Source: Tricholoma matsutake (taxonomy: Eukaryota; Basidiomycota; Agaricomycetes; Agaricales; Tricholomataceae). From it: DNA of 64,000 nt. The stretch spans positions 6,138,001-6,202,000 of the forward strand of contig AP026544.2 of the NCBI GenBank assembly GCA_026075535.2, given 5' to 3'. The notes beneath the pieces were generated by a model, which worked only from the letters and a program-made list of their open reading frames with translations, was not told the DNA's origin and searched no databases. A program made the position numbers and the translations under genes. Numbering within the stretch: the first letter of the stretch is position 1; each line of letters opens with the position of its first letter. Positions 10,575-20,802 of the stretch are shown one piece after another.

Positions 10575-11333
10575 GTGCATGGTGACCCCCTCTTACACAC
10601 AAATTTCGACGTTGCAGACTTCGACGATGACTACCTCCCAGAGTTCGGGCACGTCTCTCTGAGTGGATGGGACTCTGATGTGGACAACCAGCTCCACAAT
10701 CTATGGTCGGAGGATGACTCCTCCGACTTATCAGACATTGACGACTCTGCCACGGGCGGAGATGTCGAATTCATTCCAGGTCTCACCAAGCTAGCCTCGC
10801 AGGAGACTATAAACTGCTTCTTGGCATCACAAGTGATAGCCAATGAGGTGCATGATCTGGCTCTCAAGCTTGGGCTCGAGGCCAACAACAACCAGGAGCT
10901 TGGCATCGCTGAGCTCCTCTATCCAGAGGGACAGCAGGAGCAATCAGCGCCGCCCCTCCCCATATCACTGGGTTCATCCGCCATCCCAGAGTTGGTGGAG
11001 GATGAGCCTCCATTGTCGAGAGATGACAGGGTGGAAATAACAGCCACCTCTCATGGGTTTCTACACATACTGGAGGCTATGACGATTTTCATCAGTACCG
11101 TCCGAGTATCCACCATTCCGCTGACAGAGAGGAACGTATGGCGTCAGATGGCCTGGGAATTATTCACGACCACCTGGTGATTGTCTGAGCCAATGTTGGC
11201 AGAACTAGCAGCTGCCGGATTGCCTCTCGATCTCACGTCACTGGCAGCCTTTAGGGCTTCCTATGCGGCTAGGCAGGCAGCTCAAGCAGAGCTCCAACAT
11301 GGGGAACCCTCGTCCCCATCACGACGCTATTAA
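10575..11333 (+). CDS. Element A protein, beta-type N-terminus, one internal stop
   Basis: The family is not recognised. The N-terminal ~80 residues are very acidic (DFDDDYLPEF, SEDDSSDLSD). A middle region has ELGIAELLYPEG. A conserved C-terminal half has IPELVEDEPPLSRDDR, FLHILEAMTIFIS, RQMAWELF and PLDLTSLAAF. A TGA at 11178-11180 interrupts the frame where the 2506-3083 copy has CGA, and the frame then runs to TAA 11331. The N-terminus differs from the MGDIFDDD type in A#2 and A#3, while the C-terminal half is shared. It could be a nucleic-acid or RNP protein of the element, but nothing shows this directly. Confidence 0.6.
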
Positions 11334-11386
11334 GAAGGGGTGACACCCCTCCACATCTATGCCCACCAAATGTCTGGTGGCCGATA

Positions 11387-11671
11387 TTGGGACAGTGGCG
11401 GTTCGCTGCTTCCCTCCACCTTCTCCCCGCTGCGGGGGGGATGTTGTCATCGAGCGCATGCCCTTGTCGGCATTTACTCGAAGGGGGCCATGGCCCCCTA
11501 TCCACGGCAGTTCCGGTGAACAACCAGGTGAACAACCAGCTGCCACATCTCTGTCACTCGTGTGGGAGCACGGTGATGGTCCACCTCATTCGTCTGGGGT
11601 GGTCAATCCTCACTGGCTGGGAATATGCAGACAGTTATTCCTCCTGCAAGGGGGGATTTACAGTGAATTGA
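11387..11671 (+). CDS. Possible second short frame of element A, CxxC-containing
   Basis: A 94-codon frame downstream of the A protein includes LPHLCHSCGSTVMVHL and ends SSCKGGFTVN. The same frame is open in A#2 (35433-35840, minus), with PVNNQVNNQLP identical and the same end. It is partly recognisable in the 2506-3083 fragment. Shared nucleotide ancestry alone could explain the similarity, so coding status is uncertain. No known family is recognised. Confidence 0.3.
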   Translation: MGQWRFAASLHLLPAAGGMLSSSACPCRHLLEGGHGPLSTAVPVNNQVNNQLPHLCHSCGSTVMVHLIRLGWSILTGWEYADSYSSCKGGFTVN

Positions 11672-11965
11672 CACAGCTGCGCCTGATCTGACTTCGGTTG
11701 GATATGTGGCTGGGGGACCGTTCTGCACTGGCAGACGAGTGAATGGCTTGCTTTGGGAGGGGGAGGCCCCCCTCCGGATTATTGCCTTTCCTGGCTGAGA
11801 GGCCAATGTCTGTGGCACTGCCCGCCTAAAGTGGCTAAAATGGGGACCCGGGTGGGAGATGGGCGAGGGGAACGCATAGATATAGTAGTACCCTAGTTTG
11901 TACCCCGCTCCGTGGACTGCGATCGAGCCCCGCATTATAAATTTTTGACCCAAAAAACAAAAAAA

Positions 11966-12048
11966 CTACTTGCGTAGGGAACCCCAACCGAGATATTATC
12001 TCCAGCAGAACCTGATGGTTCAGTGAAGGGAAGAATTGAGCAATCGAC
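11966..12048 (-). pseudogene. LINE ORF2 RT fragment (copy L5, beyond A#1) with right target duplication
   Basis: It continues the RT frame interrupted at 9755. The first 13 nt (11966-11978) are the right copy of the A#1 target duplication. The fragment ends inside the IAQFFPSLNHQ region (first RT Asp motif), where an A 5' end begins. Confidence 0.8.
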
Positions 12049-12178
12049 GCTCCTTGACTTGTTACAACCACCATAAACAGTGGTAAACACCTCTGTTCAA
12101 CATTGCCCATGACGTCGACACTCCAATTTTGGTCCGATTTTTGATCGGATTTTGCCATCACGAATGTTCTCGGCATCG
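12049..12178 (+). mobile_element. Element A 5' terminal fragment
   Basis: These ~130 nt begin GCTCCTTGACTTGTTACAAC and match the start of A#1. The fragment abuts minus-strand LINE ORF2 on its left. On its right it is cut by the poly(T) (3' end) of the full-length minus-strand LINE L6. Confidence 0.8.
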
Positions 12179-12199
12179 TTTTTTTTTTTTTTTTTTTTT
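12179..12199 (-). other. Poly(A) tail of LINE L6
   Basis: A run of 21 T on the plus strand immediately precedes GGGTCAAAAGTTTATAA, the reversed LINE 3' terminus. It marks priming at the target by reverse transcription of a polyadenylated RNA. Confidence 0.85.
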
Positions 12200-12729
12200 G
12201 GGTCAAAAGTTTATAATGCGGCGCCCGATCGCAGTCCGCAGTAGAGATGTACAAACGAAGTACACTACGCCCAGCCCAAGTCCTCCTCCTGCTGATCTTC
12301 CACAGCAACCACCTGGATAGCTGCAATGACCACTAAGGGGGCCCCCTTTATCGAGTAAACGGACTTTCCAGTGGTGGCGTACCGACAACCCGGACTTGAC
12401 AATGTTGTGTTCCCTGAATCCCTACGGGTATGAGTGCAAGATTTGGGGGAAACTGCCACCCCGACGTGAGCCTCTCAGCTCGGAAAGGAAGGCGTAGTCA
12501 GTGTTGAAGCTGTAATGCACAACCGACAGTGGATCTGAAAGCGCTCAGGCGCCTCCCCGAACCAGTATCTGGGTTTGTGTCCCCCCTCCCTGACAGTCGC
12601 TCCTGAACATGGGTGGGCCCCCTTTATGAGGGTTAATGGACTTGTCTGGTGCACTACAGCCACCCCGACATACCGATAACACTAGCCAGAACCAGACAAG
12701 GGTCATATGCCCTGCGCGCATGACCTATC
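12200..12729 (-). other. 3' UTR of LINE L6
   Basis: This non-coding region of about 530 nt lies between the ORF2 stop and the poly(A). It holds two GGGGGCCC-type stretches and ends in the ~40 nt shared with element A (GGACTGCGATCGGGC ... TTATAAACTTTTGACCC). The shared tail is the probable recognition site for the LINE RT (inference). Confidence 0.7.
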
Positions 12730-15700
12730 CTGGATCCCATGCAATGATCCTAAAGCAGGATTATTGTCCATAAATTCGTGGAAGCCTTCGACAGAGTCTG
12801 GGCTAGCATGAGTCTCTTTGCGATCCACCTTAGGGCAGACACATAGTAAGTGATCCCGAGTTTGTATCTCGGGACCAAGGCACCAACATTGGTACTCCCT
12901 GTCGAGGGAGAGGCAATGACGATATTCCCCTATGGGAGCATGGCCAGTGATCATACAAGTTGAACGGGAAGTCAACGTGGTGTTGTTTCCCATTACTTTC
13001 AGCCAAGGCCCATCTTTAGGGTAGTACCGGTTTTCCACCAACTCCTTTGAACTGGTAGAAGTGCCGACCACGATACGCCGGGTCTGAGAACTGGGTGTGC
13101 CAATCCTTACAAACGGCCTTTTCGACCTGGTTTTTAAGGTAGTCTAGAGATGTCCACGGGTGTCTGCCCACAGAGATCTTGGTAGATGTAGCCACATCGT
13201 GAGCCTTCTTGTGCACATTCCACTCAAATTTCGAGGGGACATGCCAGAATGTTACATTTCTCTCCGCATCCCCAGCTAGCCAGGGACGAAGAGAACAACA
13301 AGCGTCCAGAGCAAATATTTGCCCAGAGCGTGGTTTTGGGTCTACAAGGGACTCAATGCCCGTGGTAGAGTCCGAAAATATCACCAGCTTTTTGCATCCC
13401 CTACTGCAAGCAGTGGATACTCCCAGCTGGAGAGCGAAGAGTTTGACTTCCGGGGGGGTTCTCCTCCCAGAGGCTGAGACAACACGGTCAATCTGTTCTC
13501 CCTGTCTGAAGACAAGAGCAAAAGCAACAGCCTGGAATTTAGCATCTGTGGGCACCGAGGCGTCCACTGCAATGATGAGAGTGTCATCCTCCACCTGGGC
13601 CGAAGCCCAGGCCTTGTCGAGGTCACCCCTATAAGAATTCCTCACTCCATCCTCCTTGGAGGTGAGGCGATGAGAGGAGAAACGAGTGGGGAATAGATCC
13701 TTCACTCTGTTTCCTGGTGTGTTTTCTTCCCCAAAGGGGTCAAATTCATCACCTGGTACGAGGGCCAGAGCTGCAGCCGAAGCGACAGATGGACCCTGTA
13801 GGGTGAGTGTGTCGAGCACATTCCCTCCCCAGAGTCCTAGCTCATGAGAGTGGGTAGTGCCGACGTGATTGGGCCCTAAGATCGCTCTTAGGGGGTGTGA
13901 TGGAGCCAGTAGATGGGTTCTGAATACCCCCCTGTTGACTAGACGACGCAGTAACAGCTGCATAGGCAGCAGTCCTGCGATACTTTCCAAGCCACCGATA
14001 GGGGTGGTTCGGAATCCACCAAGGATCCAGCGAGCAGCGATAGACTGCACCTGGGCCAATGTTTTGATGACACCTTTGATGCGAGCGCCTTTAAAGTGCC
14101 AGAGTCTCAGCCCATACGTCATGATAGGCACAACACATGAACGGTAAAGAAGGCGCTTCTGCATGGGAGTTAACCCTCTTACAGAATTGCTGAGCATTCC
14201 CATTGCCCTCGCCATAGTGATGGCTTTGGTGGAATAGAATCGTGTATGCTCCTTAAAGGAGAGTTTGCAATCAAAGAAAAACCCAAGGTACCTCCAGGTA
14301 ACTTTGGGTTTGAGAGGGGTATTGCCTGTGTAGGGAGCAAAGCCGAGATCTATAGGTAGGGGAGTGAATCTCCTCAACCTTGAAAAGTGAAATATCTCCG
14401 ACTTGTCATGTTCCAAGACAAGTCTGAGGGAGGTGAATGCCTGGAAGATCCAGCCATACACTTCTTTGAGAAGGGGGAGATTGTCCTCCAACTGTGGGGA
14501 GCGGGCGATGAGTGTACCATCGTCCACATAAGACATGAGATCGACACTCCTGCCGATGTCGCTTCTTCTGAAGAGCTTCATAATGGGTGTCAAATATAAT
14601 GCCAATAAGACTGGGGACAAAGCAGAGCCTTGCCCCACTCCCACATCAGCTGCAAAGGAGCCAGATGAGAAAGTGTTCCATTTGTAGGTCATTTTGCGAC
14701 CAACAAGGTACGAACGGAAGAAATTCACTACCTGAGCAGGGAATCCCGACTGAGAGATTATCTCCAGAAGAACCTGGTGGTTCAAGGAGGGGAAAAATTG
14801 AGCGATGTCAAATGCAACAACACTTGTTTTGAGTCCTTTGGCCCAGCCTGCTCTAACAAGGTGGGTAAGGTAGATTTCTGCATCCTCAGTGGAACGCTGG
14901 GCGACACCTCCGAACTGATTTTGCTCAAAGGCCTCATGTGCAACACCGTCGAATTGAAGTCGTCTAGACAACATCTTCTCGACCAATTTGCCCAGAGTGT
15001 TCAGCAGCACTATGGGCCTGAACGACTTTGGAGTGGAGTAGTTAGGTTTCCCTGGTTTCGGGATGATTACTGACAGGGACTCCTTGAAGTGAGCCAGCCA
15101 ATGGCCAGCAGTGATACAAGCCTCAGCGATGTGGGTGATGAGACCTGCCACCTCTGGGTTGCTACACCAGTGTTTTAGGTGTGACCATGTAACATGATCA
15201 GGACCTGGAGCGGAACAGGAAGAACACGCATTGAGCACTTCTTTCATTTCCATAATGGAAAACGGGATCCAGGCCCTTTCAGGCACCGGATCAAGTTCAT
15301 CTAGAATGCTCAGATCGACTAATCGATCTGAGGCAGCATTATAGGACCCATCAAGGGCAGCCCAAAAGGAATCCAGATCGTTACAAGGTTCTCCCTGATA
15401 GGAGATTGCCTCATACGACGGGAGGTAATGTTGACGAGTCCAGGACATCAGGTCCCAGGGTCATCTATTGATCGTCGCCACTTCTTGGATACGGTCGTCA
15501 AAGAAATCACGCTTTGCATTTTGCATGACTTTCCTGTAGTGCTTCCAGTCCTCCTTGTCTCGGGAGGCTCTGTAAGCGTCTAGGGCACCACTGCATTTGT
15601 CAGTCCACCAGCCTTTGGATGACTTGCTGAGGCGAGATTCCTTAGCATGGTTTTCCCATGCCTTGTTTAAAATTGTTGATATCGCCGAGATGACATCATC

Positions 15701-16576
15701 GATTTCTGCCGAAGTATCTCCGTGCCAGTCTAGCCACAGAGTTAAAGCGGAGGAGACAGCATCCCTATATGATGCTTCCTCCTCGGATCCTTTTTTGATC
15801 GACCACTTGGTAACCGGGACCAGGGATCCCAGGCCAGGTAGTGTCAGTGTCAGAGGGGTGTGGTCAGACGTTCCCCTGGCTTCAGGTGCAATATCGCAGT
15901 ACAGTACAAATCTAAGATCTGTAGGTATGAACATCAGGTTGATCACTGTGGGGTGAAAGCCCTGTTGAGGGGGAAAATGAGTAGGGCCCTCCACAGTGGG
16001 GAGGGCCCTTGTTAGGCCAAGTGCCATTGCCGTTTCCACTAAATGGTTGGCATGGATAGAGTGTTCTGGCCCTTGGGGATCCCAAGAGGCATGTCTCACG
16101 TTGAAATCGCCACACATGAAGTGTAGTTGCGGGATCGTCATGACACTTTCATACAAGAGTGTGATGGCTGAATGTTGGCTGTCTGAACAGATGTTAGCAA
16201 GTAGCATGACATCTTCTCCTATTTGCAAGGAGAAAAGAAGAATGTCACAATCGTCAACTAGATCTCGGTGGAGACCCGGTCTAAGATTGGCGATGCTGTT
16301 TGCAAACTAGACAGCTACATGTGGGGGAGTGTCGATCCCTGAGGGGCATACCAAAGTGCCCCAATTGGGGCTCATTGGTGCCCCGATGACTTCTTCCCCT
16401 TCCCTGTTATGGGCAGAAGGGGCATGTCTTACAAGTCTCCAAGGAGGCTCTTGAATGAAAAGCAAATCATAGTCGTCTATGAAATCTGCCAGTAACGAGT
16501 CCATGTAACCCCAGTTTCTGTTTACATTCTGACTAAATATGCATAGCTGTGGGGTCGATCTAAGTCTGTCCCTCAT
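12730..16576 (-). pseudogene. LINE L6 ORF2 (APE endonuclease-RT-RNase H-CCHC)
   Basis: It starts MRDRLRSTPQL at 16576. Motifs in order: SQNVNRNWGYMDSLL, FIQEPPW, CGDFNVRHASWD and SDHTPL (endonuclease); SAPGPDHVTW, SFRPIVLLNTLGK, FDIAQFFPSLNH, QGSALSPVLLALYL and SYVDDGTLIA (RT); IIAVDASVPTDAK, VKLFALQ and VIFSDSTTGIE (RNase H); and the C-terminal CWCLGPEIQTRDHLLC motif. The frame is closed at 16307 (TAG for TAC) and ~15461 (TGA for CGA), and shifted near 13017 by a ~10-nt deletion. Intact length would be ~1280 aa. It is the enzyme for target-primed reverse transcription of the LINE, and plausibly of element A. Confidence 0.9.
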
Positions 16577-18470
16577 CTACATTCAGCCACCGCGTCCTGC
16601 GGGATGGTGAGCAGGAGGGGAGCAAGAATTGCATCTTGCACTCACCTCGTCATAGCAAGCTTTGATCCAGTCACGGTCAAAGCGATGTCACCAAAAGTTG
16701 CATCGACGATCATCAGATGTGTGGTTCTTCTGGCAGTTCAGACACCTAGCTGGGTGAGGGCAAGCCTCCCCTTCTGGGGTGGCTGGAATGGGAGGATTCG
16801 CCTTTGCGTTTCCTTTGCAACAGCCAGCTAGAGCTCGATGGTGCTCTTTCCGGTGTGGGCCTGCGCAGATCGGGCATTTTGACTGCGGTGCTCTGCATGC
16901 CGGTGTGGGGTGACCCCATTTCCAGCAGCGTTGGCACAATGGGAGACCAGGGTTTGCCCTGGCTGCCCTAACATAAGCGATGTAGCATCCAAATTGGACA
17001 CCATGCCCGATGAGAGCCTTCGCTCGTGCACCACTGACCGAGTCAGCGATGTTCAGATATACGGTGCACGTATCCGACATCTTAGAGTCACGTACTACCT
17101 GTGGAGGGACCTGTAACACTGTGAGGTCTGAGATTCCGGACTTTCCCAGGTGAGCAATAACAACATCAGGCGTAATAGCCTTGTCGTTGGCAATGAAGGG
17201 CACGTCGACCAATTTGAGGTACGACGTGGACGTGGGTAGGGCTGCATCAACTTGTGATGCCAAGGGGAACACCTTGTGGGCAGCCTCCTTGAAGCAGCGA
17301 AGGTCCTCCTTGGAGGCCACAATGTCGGTAGCGACTGAGATGTTCCCAGCATGCATAGAAGCGGATTGGGCCACTAGTTTGGAGTGGTGCAGTCTGAGAG
17401 TGTTCCTGACATGGTCAAGGAAGTCGGCAGGGTTCGTGCCTTCCTCGAGGGGAGGACGAACTTGGACAAGGACCTGTCATCTGGACGGTCCGTGGACATT
17501 GGCCAAGGCTTTGCAGCCTTTGGCCTGGATGGGCTGATGTGCTGCTGTATGTCAGCCAGCTTATCGGTAGGGAGTTCAGGGAATGCCTTGGCTAGTTGCA
17601 CCAGGCCATCCATGGATGTGTTAGGAGCTCGTCCCCCAGGGAAACAAGCAACCTGAGCAAAGGTCCCCTTGCCCAAAGGCTTGGTCGACCAGTTCACAGG
17701 GGGGGGAGGTCCCCTGCCCCATGATGAAGAGACACCCCCTGCTGGGGGTTTTGGAAGAGGTTGAGCCCCTCTAGGGCCTCATGTCCTCGCAGATTTGTGA
17801 GGGGGGGGGCGTGGCCCATCCCATCCCTCCAGGTATTCTGTCCTTGGGACATCGTTCGGGTTGTTGGTGATGGTATCCGACCTAGGTCATTTCCCAGCCC
17901 CAGCTACCCTGTCTATGGCTCGTCGGAGGGTGGTGTTCCTTGACTCGCGATCAAAGCCAACCGTCGCTGCCGCATTGAGCACAGCACCCAGTTGTTCTGC
18001 AATCTCCTGCCATTGTTCAGCAGTTGGTCGTCTGGCTCCTGTCCTGCTGAGGACAGTGATGAAGCCCTGTGCATATTCCCCAAAATTGCGTGCAAAGGTG
18101 ACGGGGCCCGACCAATTGTCGTCCACATCGCTTGCCATCTCCATGTCCTGGATCGCAGGATTGGGGTTCAATAATGACCCCTCATCAGCCCACTGTGAAG
18201 CAGGAGTGGAGGGTGTTGTGGGAGGTGCAGGGGACGCTGTGGCCCACCTGGGAGATAACGCTGGCACGCTAAAGCACTGTGCACGCGGAGTAATCGTTCC
18301 AGCCCCATAGGGGGAGGGAGTTGGAGAGCCTCTTTGGGTCCGATGAGGGCCCACAGAGGGGAATCAATGGGGTCATCACCAGGAGTGCGAGGCATACCAG
18401 ATCTAGAAGGTCTCCCCTTGTCCATCGCTACATCCGATCTCCTCCCTTTTGTTCCAAATGAGTCTGACAT
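16577..18470 (-). pseudogene. LINE L6 ORF1 (gag-like, subfamily I)
   Basis: It starts MSDSFGTKGRRSD at ~18470. Order: Arg/Ser/Pro-rich N-terminus; DDNWSGPVTFARNFGEY segment; proline-rich PKPPAGG/PPPPVNWSTKP linker; central conserved domain (17374-17050) with LGKSGISDLTVLQ; and three Cys-His knuckles (CQRCWKWGHPTPAC, CPICAGPH..., CPHPARCLNC...). A deletion near 18352 and several stops break it. Its C-terminus holds the 49-nt intron-like segment at 16597-16645, after which ORF1 would end in the ATGA overlap with ORF2. Confidence 0.85.
16597..16645 (-). other. Candidate 49-nt intron, LINE L6 ORF1
   Basis: On the minus strand it begins GTGAGTGCAAG after GAG and ends ATCCCGCAG before GACGCGGTG. 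Length and splice signals match the other four copies. Splicing leads to an AECR-stop end whose TGA overlaps the ORF2 ATG. Confidence 0.6.
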
Positions 18471-18598
18471 GCGTTGGTAAGACACTAGATAAACCGGATT
18501 GTGGGGATCGTTGATGGATTGAGCTACAGGAGTTGAAAATGGTGTCGACGAAAATTTTTGTGGCTGTGCACGTCACGGTAAGAGGACAAGAAGCGATG

Positions 18599-20454
18599 GC
18601 CTCGCACTCCTGGCGACGACCCCATTGATTCTCTGCAGCCCTCTGGGAGCCGCAGAACCTCTCAGATAGCTCCCTCTGTGGGCCCACATCGGACCCAAAG
18701 AGGCTCTCCAACTCCCTCCCCCTATGGGGCTGGAACGTTTACTCCATGTGCACAGCGTTTCAGCGTGCCAGCGTTATCTCCCAGGCAGGCCACAGCATCC
18801 CCTGCACCTCCTACAACACCCTCCACTCCTGCTTCACAGTGGGCTGACAAGGGGTCGATACCGAACCCCAATCCTGCGATCCAGGACACGGAGATGGCAA
18901 GCAATGTGGATGACGATTGGTCGGGCCCCGTCACCTTTGCACACAATTTTGGGGAATATGCACAAGGCTTCATCACCATCCTCAGTAGGACAGGAGCCAG
19001 ACGACCAACTGCCGAACAACAGCAGGAGATCGCAGAACAACTGGGTGCTGTGCTCAATGCGGCAGCGACAGTCGGCTTTGATCACGAGTCGGGGAACACC
19101 ACCCTCCGACAAGCTAGCTGGAGCTGGGGAACAACCTAGGTCAGATACCATCACCAACAACCTGAACAATGTCCCAAGGATGGACTATCTAGAGGGATGG
19201 GATGGGCCATGCCCCCCCCTCACAAATCTGCGAGGACTCGAGGCCCCAGAGGGGCTCGACCTCTTCCAAAACCCCCAGCAGGGGGTGTCTCTTTGTCATG
19301 GGGCAGGGGACCCCCCCCCCCCCCCCCCATGAACTGGTCAACCAAGCCTTTGGGCAAGGGGACCTTTGCTCAGGTTGCTCGTTTCCCTGGGGGACGAGCA
19401 CCTAACACATCCATGGATGGCCTGGTGCAACTAGCCAAGGCATTCCCTGAACTCCCTACCGATAAGCTGGCCGACATACAGCAGCACATTGGCCCATCCA
19501 GGCCAAAGGCTGCTAAGCCTTCGCCTACTGTCCACGGACCGTCTAGACGACATGTCCTTGTCCATGTTCGTTCTCCCCTTGAGGAAGGCACGAACCCTGC
19601 CGACTTCCTCGACCACGTCAGGAACACTCTCGGACTGCACCACTCTAAATTAGTGGCTCAATCTGCCTCTATGCATGCTGGGAACATCTCAGTCGCTACC
19701 GACGTTGTGGCCTCCGAGGAGGACCTTCGCTGTTTCAAGGAGGCCGCCCACAAGGCATTCCCCTCTGCACTACAAGTAGATGCAGCTTTACCCACGTCCA
19801 CGTCATACCTCAAACTGGTCAACGTGCCCTTTATTGCCAATGACAAGGCCATCACACCTGATGTTGTCATAGCCCACCTGGGGAAGTCCGGAATTTCGGA
19901 CCTCACGGTGTTACAGGTCCCCCCACGGGTAGTACGCAACTCTAAGATGTTGGATACGTGCACTGTATATCTAAACATCGCTGACTCAGTCAGAGGTGCT
20001 CAAGCTAAGGCTCTCATCGGGCATGGTGTCCAGTTTGGACGCTACGTCACCTACATTAGAGCGGCCAGGGCAAACCCTGGTCTCCCACTATGCCAACGCT
20101 GCTGGAACTGGGGCCATCCCACCCCGGCATGCAGAGCACTGCAGTCGAAGTGCCCGATCTGCACAGGCCCACACCGGAAAGAGCACCATCGTGCTCTGGC
20201 TGGCTGCTGCAAGGGAAACGCCAAAGTGAACCCTCCTATTCCAGCCACCCCAGAGGGGGTTGCCTGTCCTCACCTGGCTAGGTGTCTCAACTGCCAGAAG
20301 AACCATGCATCTGACGATCGTCGATGCAATTTCTGGTGACATCGCTTTGACTGTGACTGGATCAAAGCTTGCTATGACGAGGTGAGTGCGAGACGTAACT
20401 CTCGTTCCCTTCCTGCTTACCATCCCACAGGACGCGGTGGCCAAATGTAAATGA
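18599..20454 (+). pseudogene. LINE L7 ORF1, subfamily I, best-preserved C-terminal half
   Basis: It begins abruptly inside ORF1 (near PRTPGDDPID), inverted relative to L6. The N-terminal part is open at 18678-19139. After a small rearrangement near 19115, an uninterrupted 380-codon stretch runs 19197-20339. It contains the proline-rich linker (with an expanded C tract at 19311-19328), the central domain (LADIQQHIGPSRPK to YLNIADS) and all three knuckles (20091-20331). A TGA at 20337-20339 stands where another copy has CGA (22617). The intron-like segment and ATGA overlap follow (20382-20454). It would bind element RNA (inferred). Confidence 0.85.
20382..20430 (+). other. Candidate 49-nt intron, LINE L7 ORF1
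   Basis: GTGAGTGCGAG ... CTTAC ... CATCCCACAG. Joining GAG to GACGCGGTG gives ORF1 ending AKCK at TGA 20452-20454, which overlaps the ORF2 ATG 20451-20453. Confidence 0.6.
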
Positions 20455-20674
20455 GGGACAGGCATAGATCTACCCCACAGTTACGCATATTTAGTCAAAA
20501 TGTAAACAGAAACTGGGGTTACATGCACTCGTTACTGGCAGACTTCGTAGATGATTATGATTTGCTATTCATCCAAGAGCCTCCCTGGAGACTCGTAAGA
20601 CATGCCCCTTCTGCCCATAGCAGGGAAGGGGAAGAAGTCATTGGCGCGCTGATGAGCCCCAATTGGGGCACTTT
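20451..20674 (+). pseudogene. LINE L7 ORF2 N-terminus (endonuclease start), truncated
   Basis: The frame MRDRHRSTPQL, SQNVNRNWGYM, FIQEPPW and GALMSPNWGT is open. It is cut at 20674 by a LINE 5' end in the same orientation (CATCGCTTCTTGTC). The rest of the endonuclease is absent. Confidence 0.85.
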
Positions 20675-20802
20675 CATCGCTTCTTGTCTTCCTACCGCGA
20701 CGTGCACAGCCACAAAAAATCTCGTTGACACCATTTTCAACTTTTGCAGCTCAATCCGTCCTCGATCTCAGTGATCCGGTACAACCAGCATCTTACCAAT
20801 GC

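Larger units (their letters stand above)
9756..11965 (+). mobile_element. Element A#1, full-length LINE-companion retroelement
   Basis: This ~2210-bp unit starts TGCTCCTTGACTTGTTAC and ends TTATAAATTTTTGACCC followed by an A-rich tail. It has an ~820-nt 5' region, one acidic protein frame (10575-11333), and a ~630-nt 3' region. It is bounded by a 13-bp target-site duplication inside the LINE L5 RT gene, so it moved as one unit. No RT, endonuclease or RNase H motif is present. Its first ~17 nt and last ~40 nt are shared with the LINE, so LINE-dependent mobilisation is the likely route (inference). Confidence 0.8.
12179..18598 (-). mobile_element. Full-length LINE L6 (Tad/I-like), 6.4 kb
   Basis: This is the most complete LINE in the window. 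On the minus strand it runs from the 5' end at 18598 (CATCGCTTCTTGTC) through a ~125-nt 5' UTR, ORF1 (~18470-16577), ORF2 (~16576-12730) and a ~540-nt 3' UTR to a 21-nt poly(A) (12179-12199 on plus). The domain order APE-RT-RNase H plus Cys-His motifs in both ORFs fits the RNase H-bearing Tad/I group of fungal LINEs. No target duplication is visible because the 5' side abuts an inverted LINE ORF1. Confidence 0.85.
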
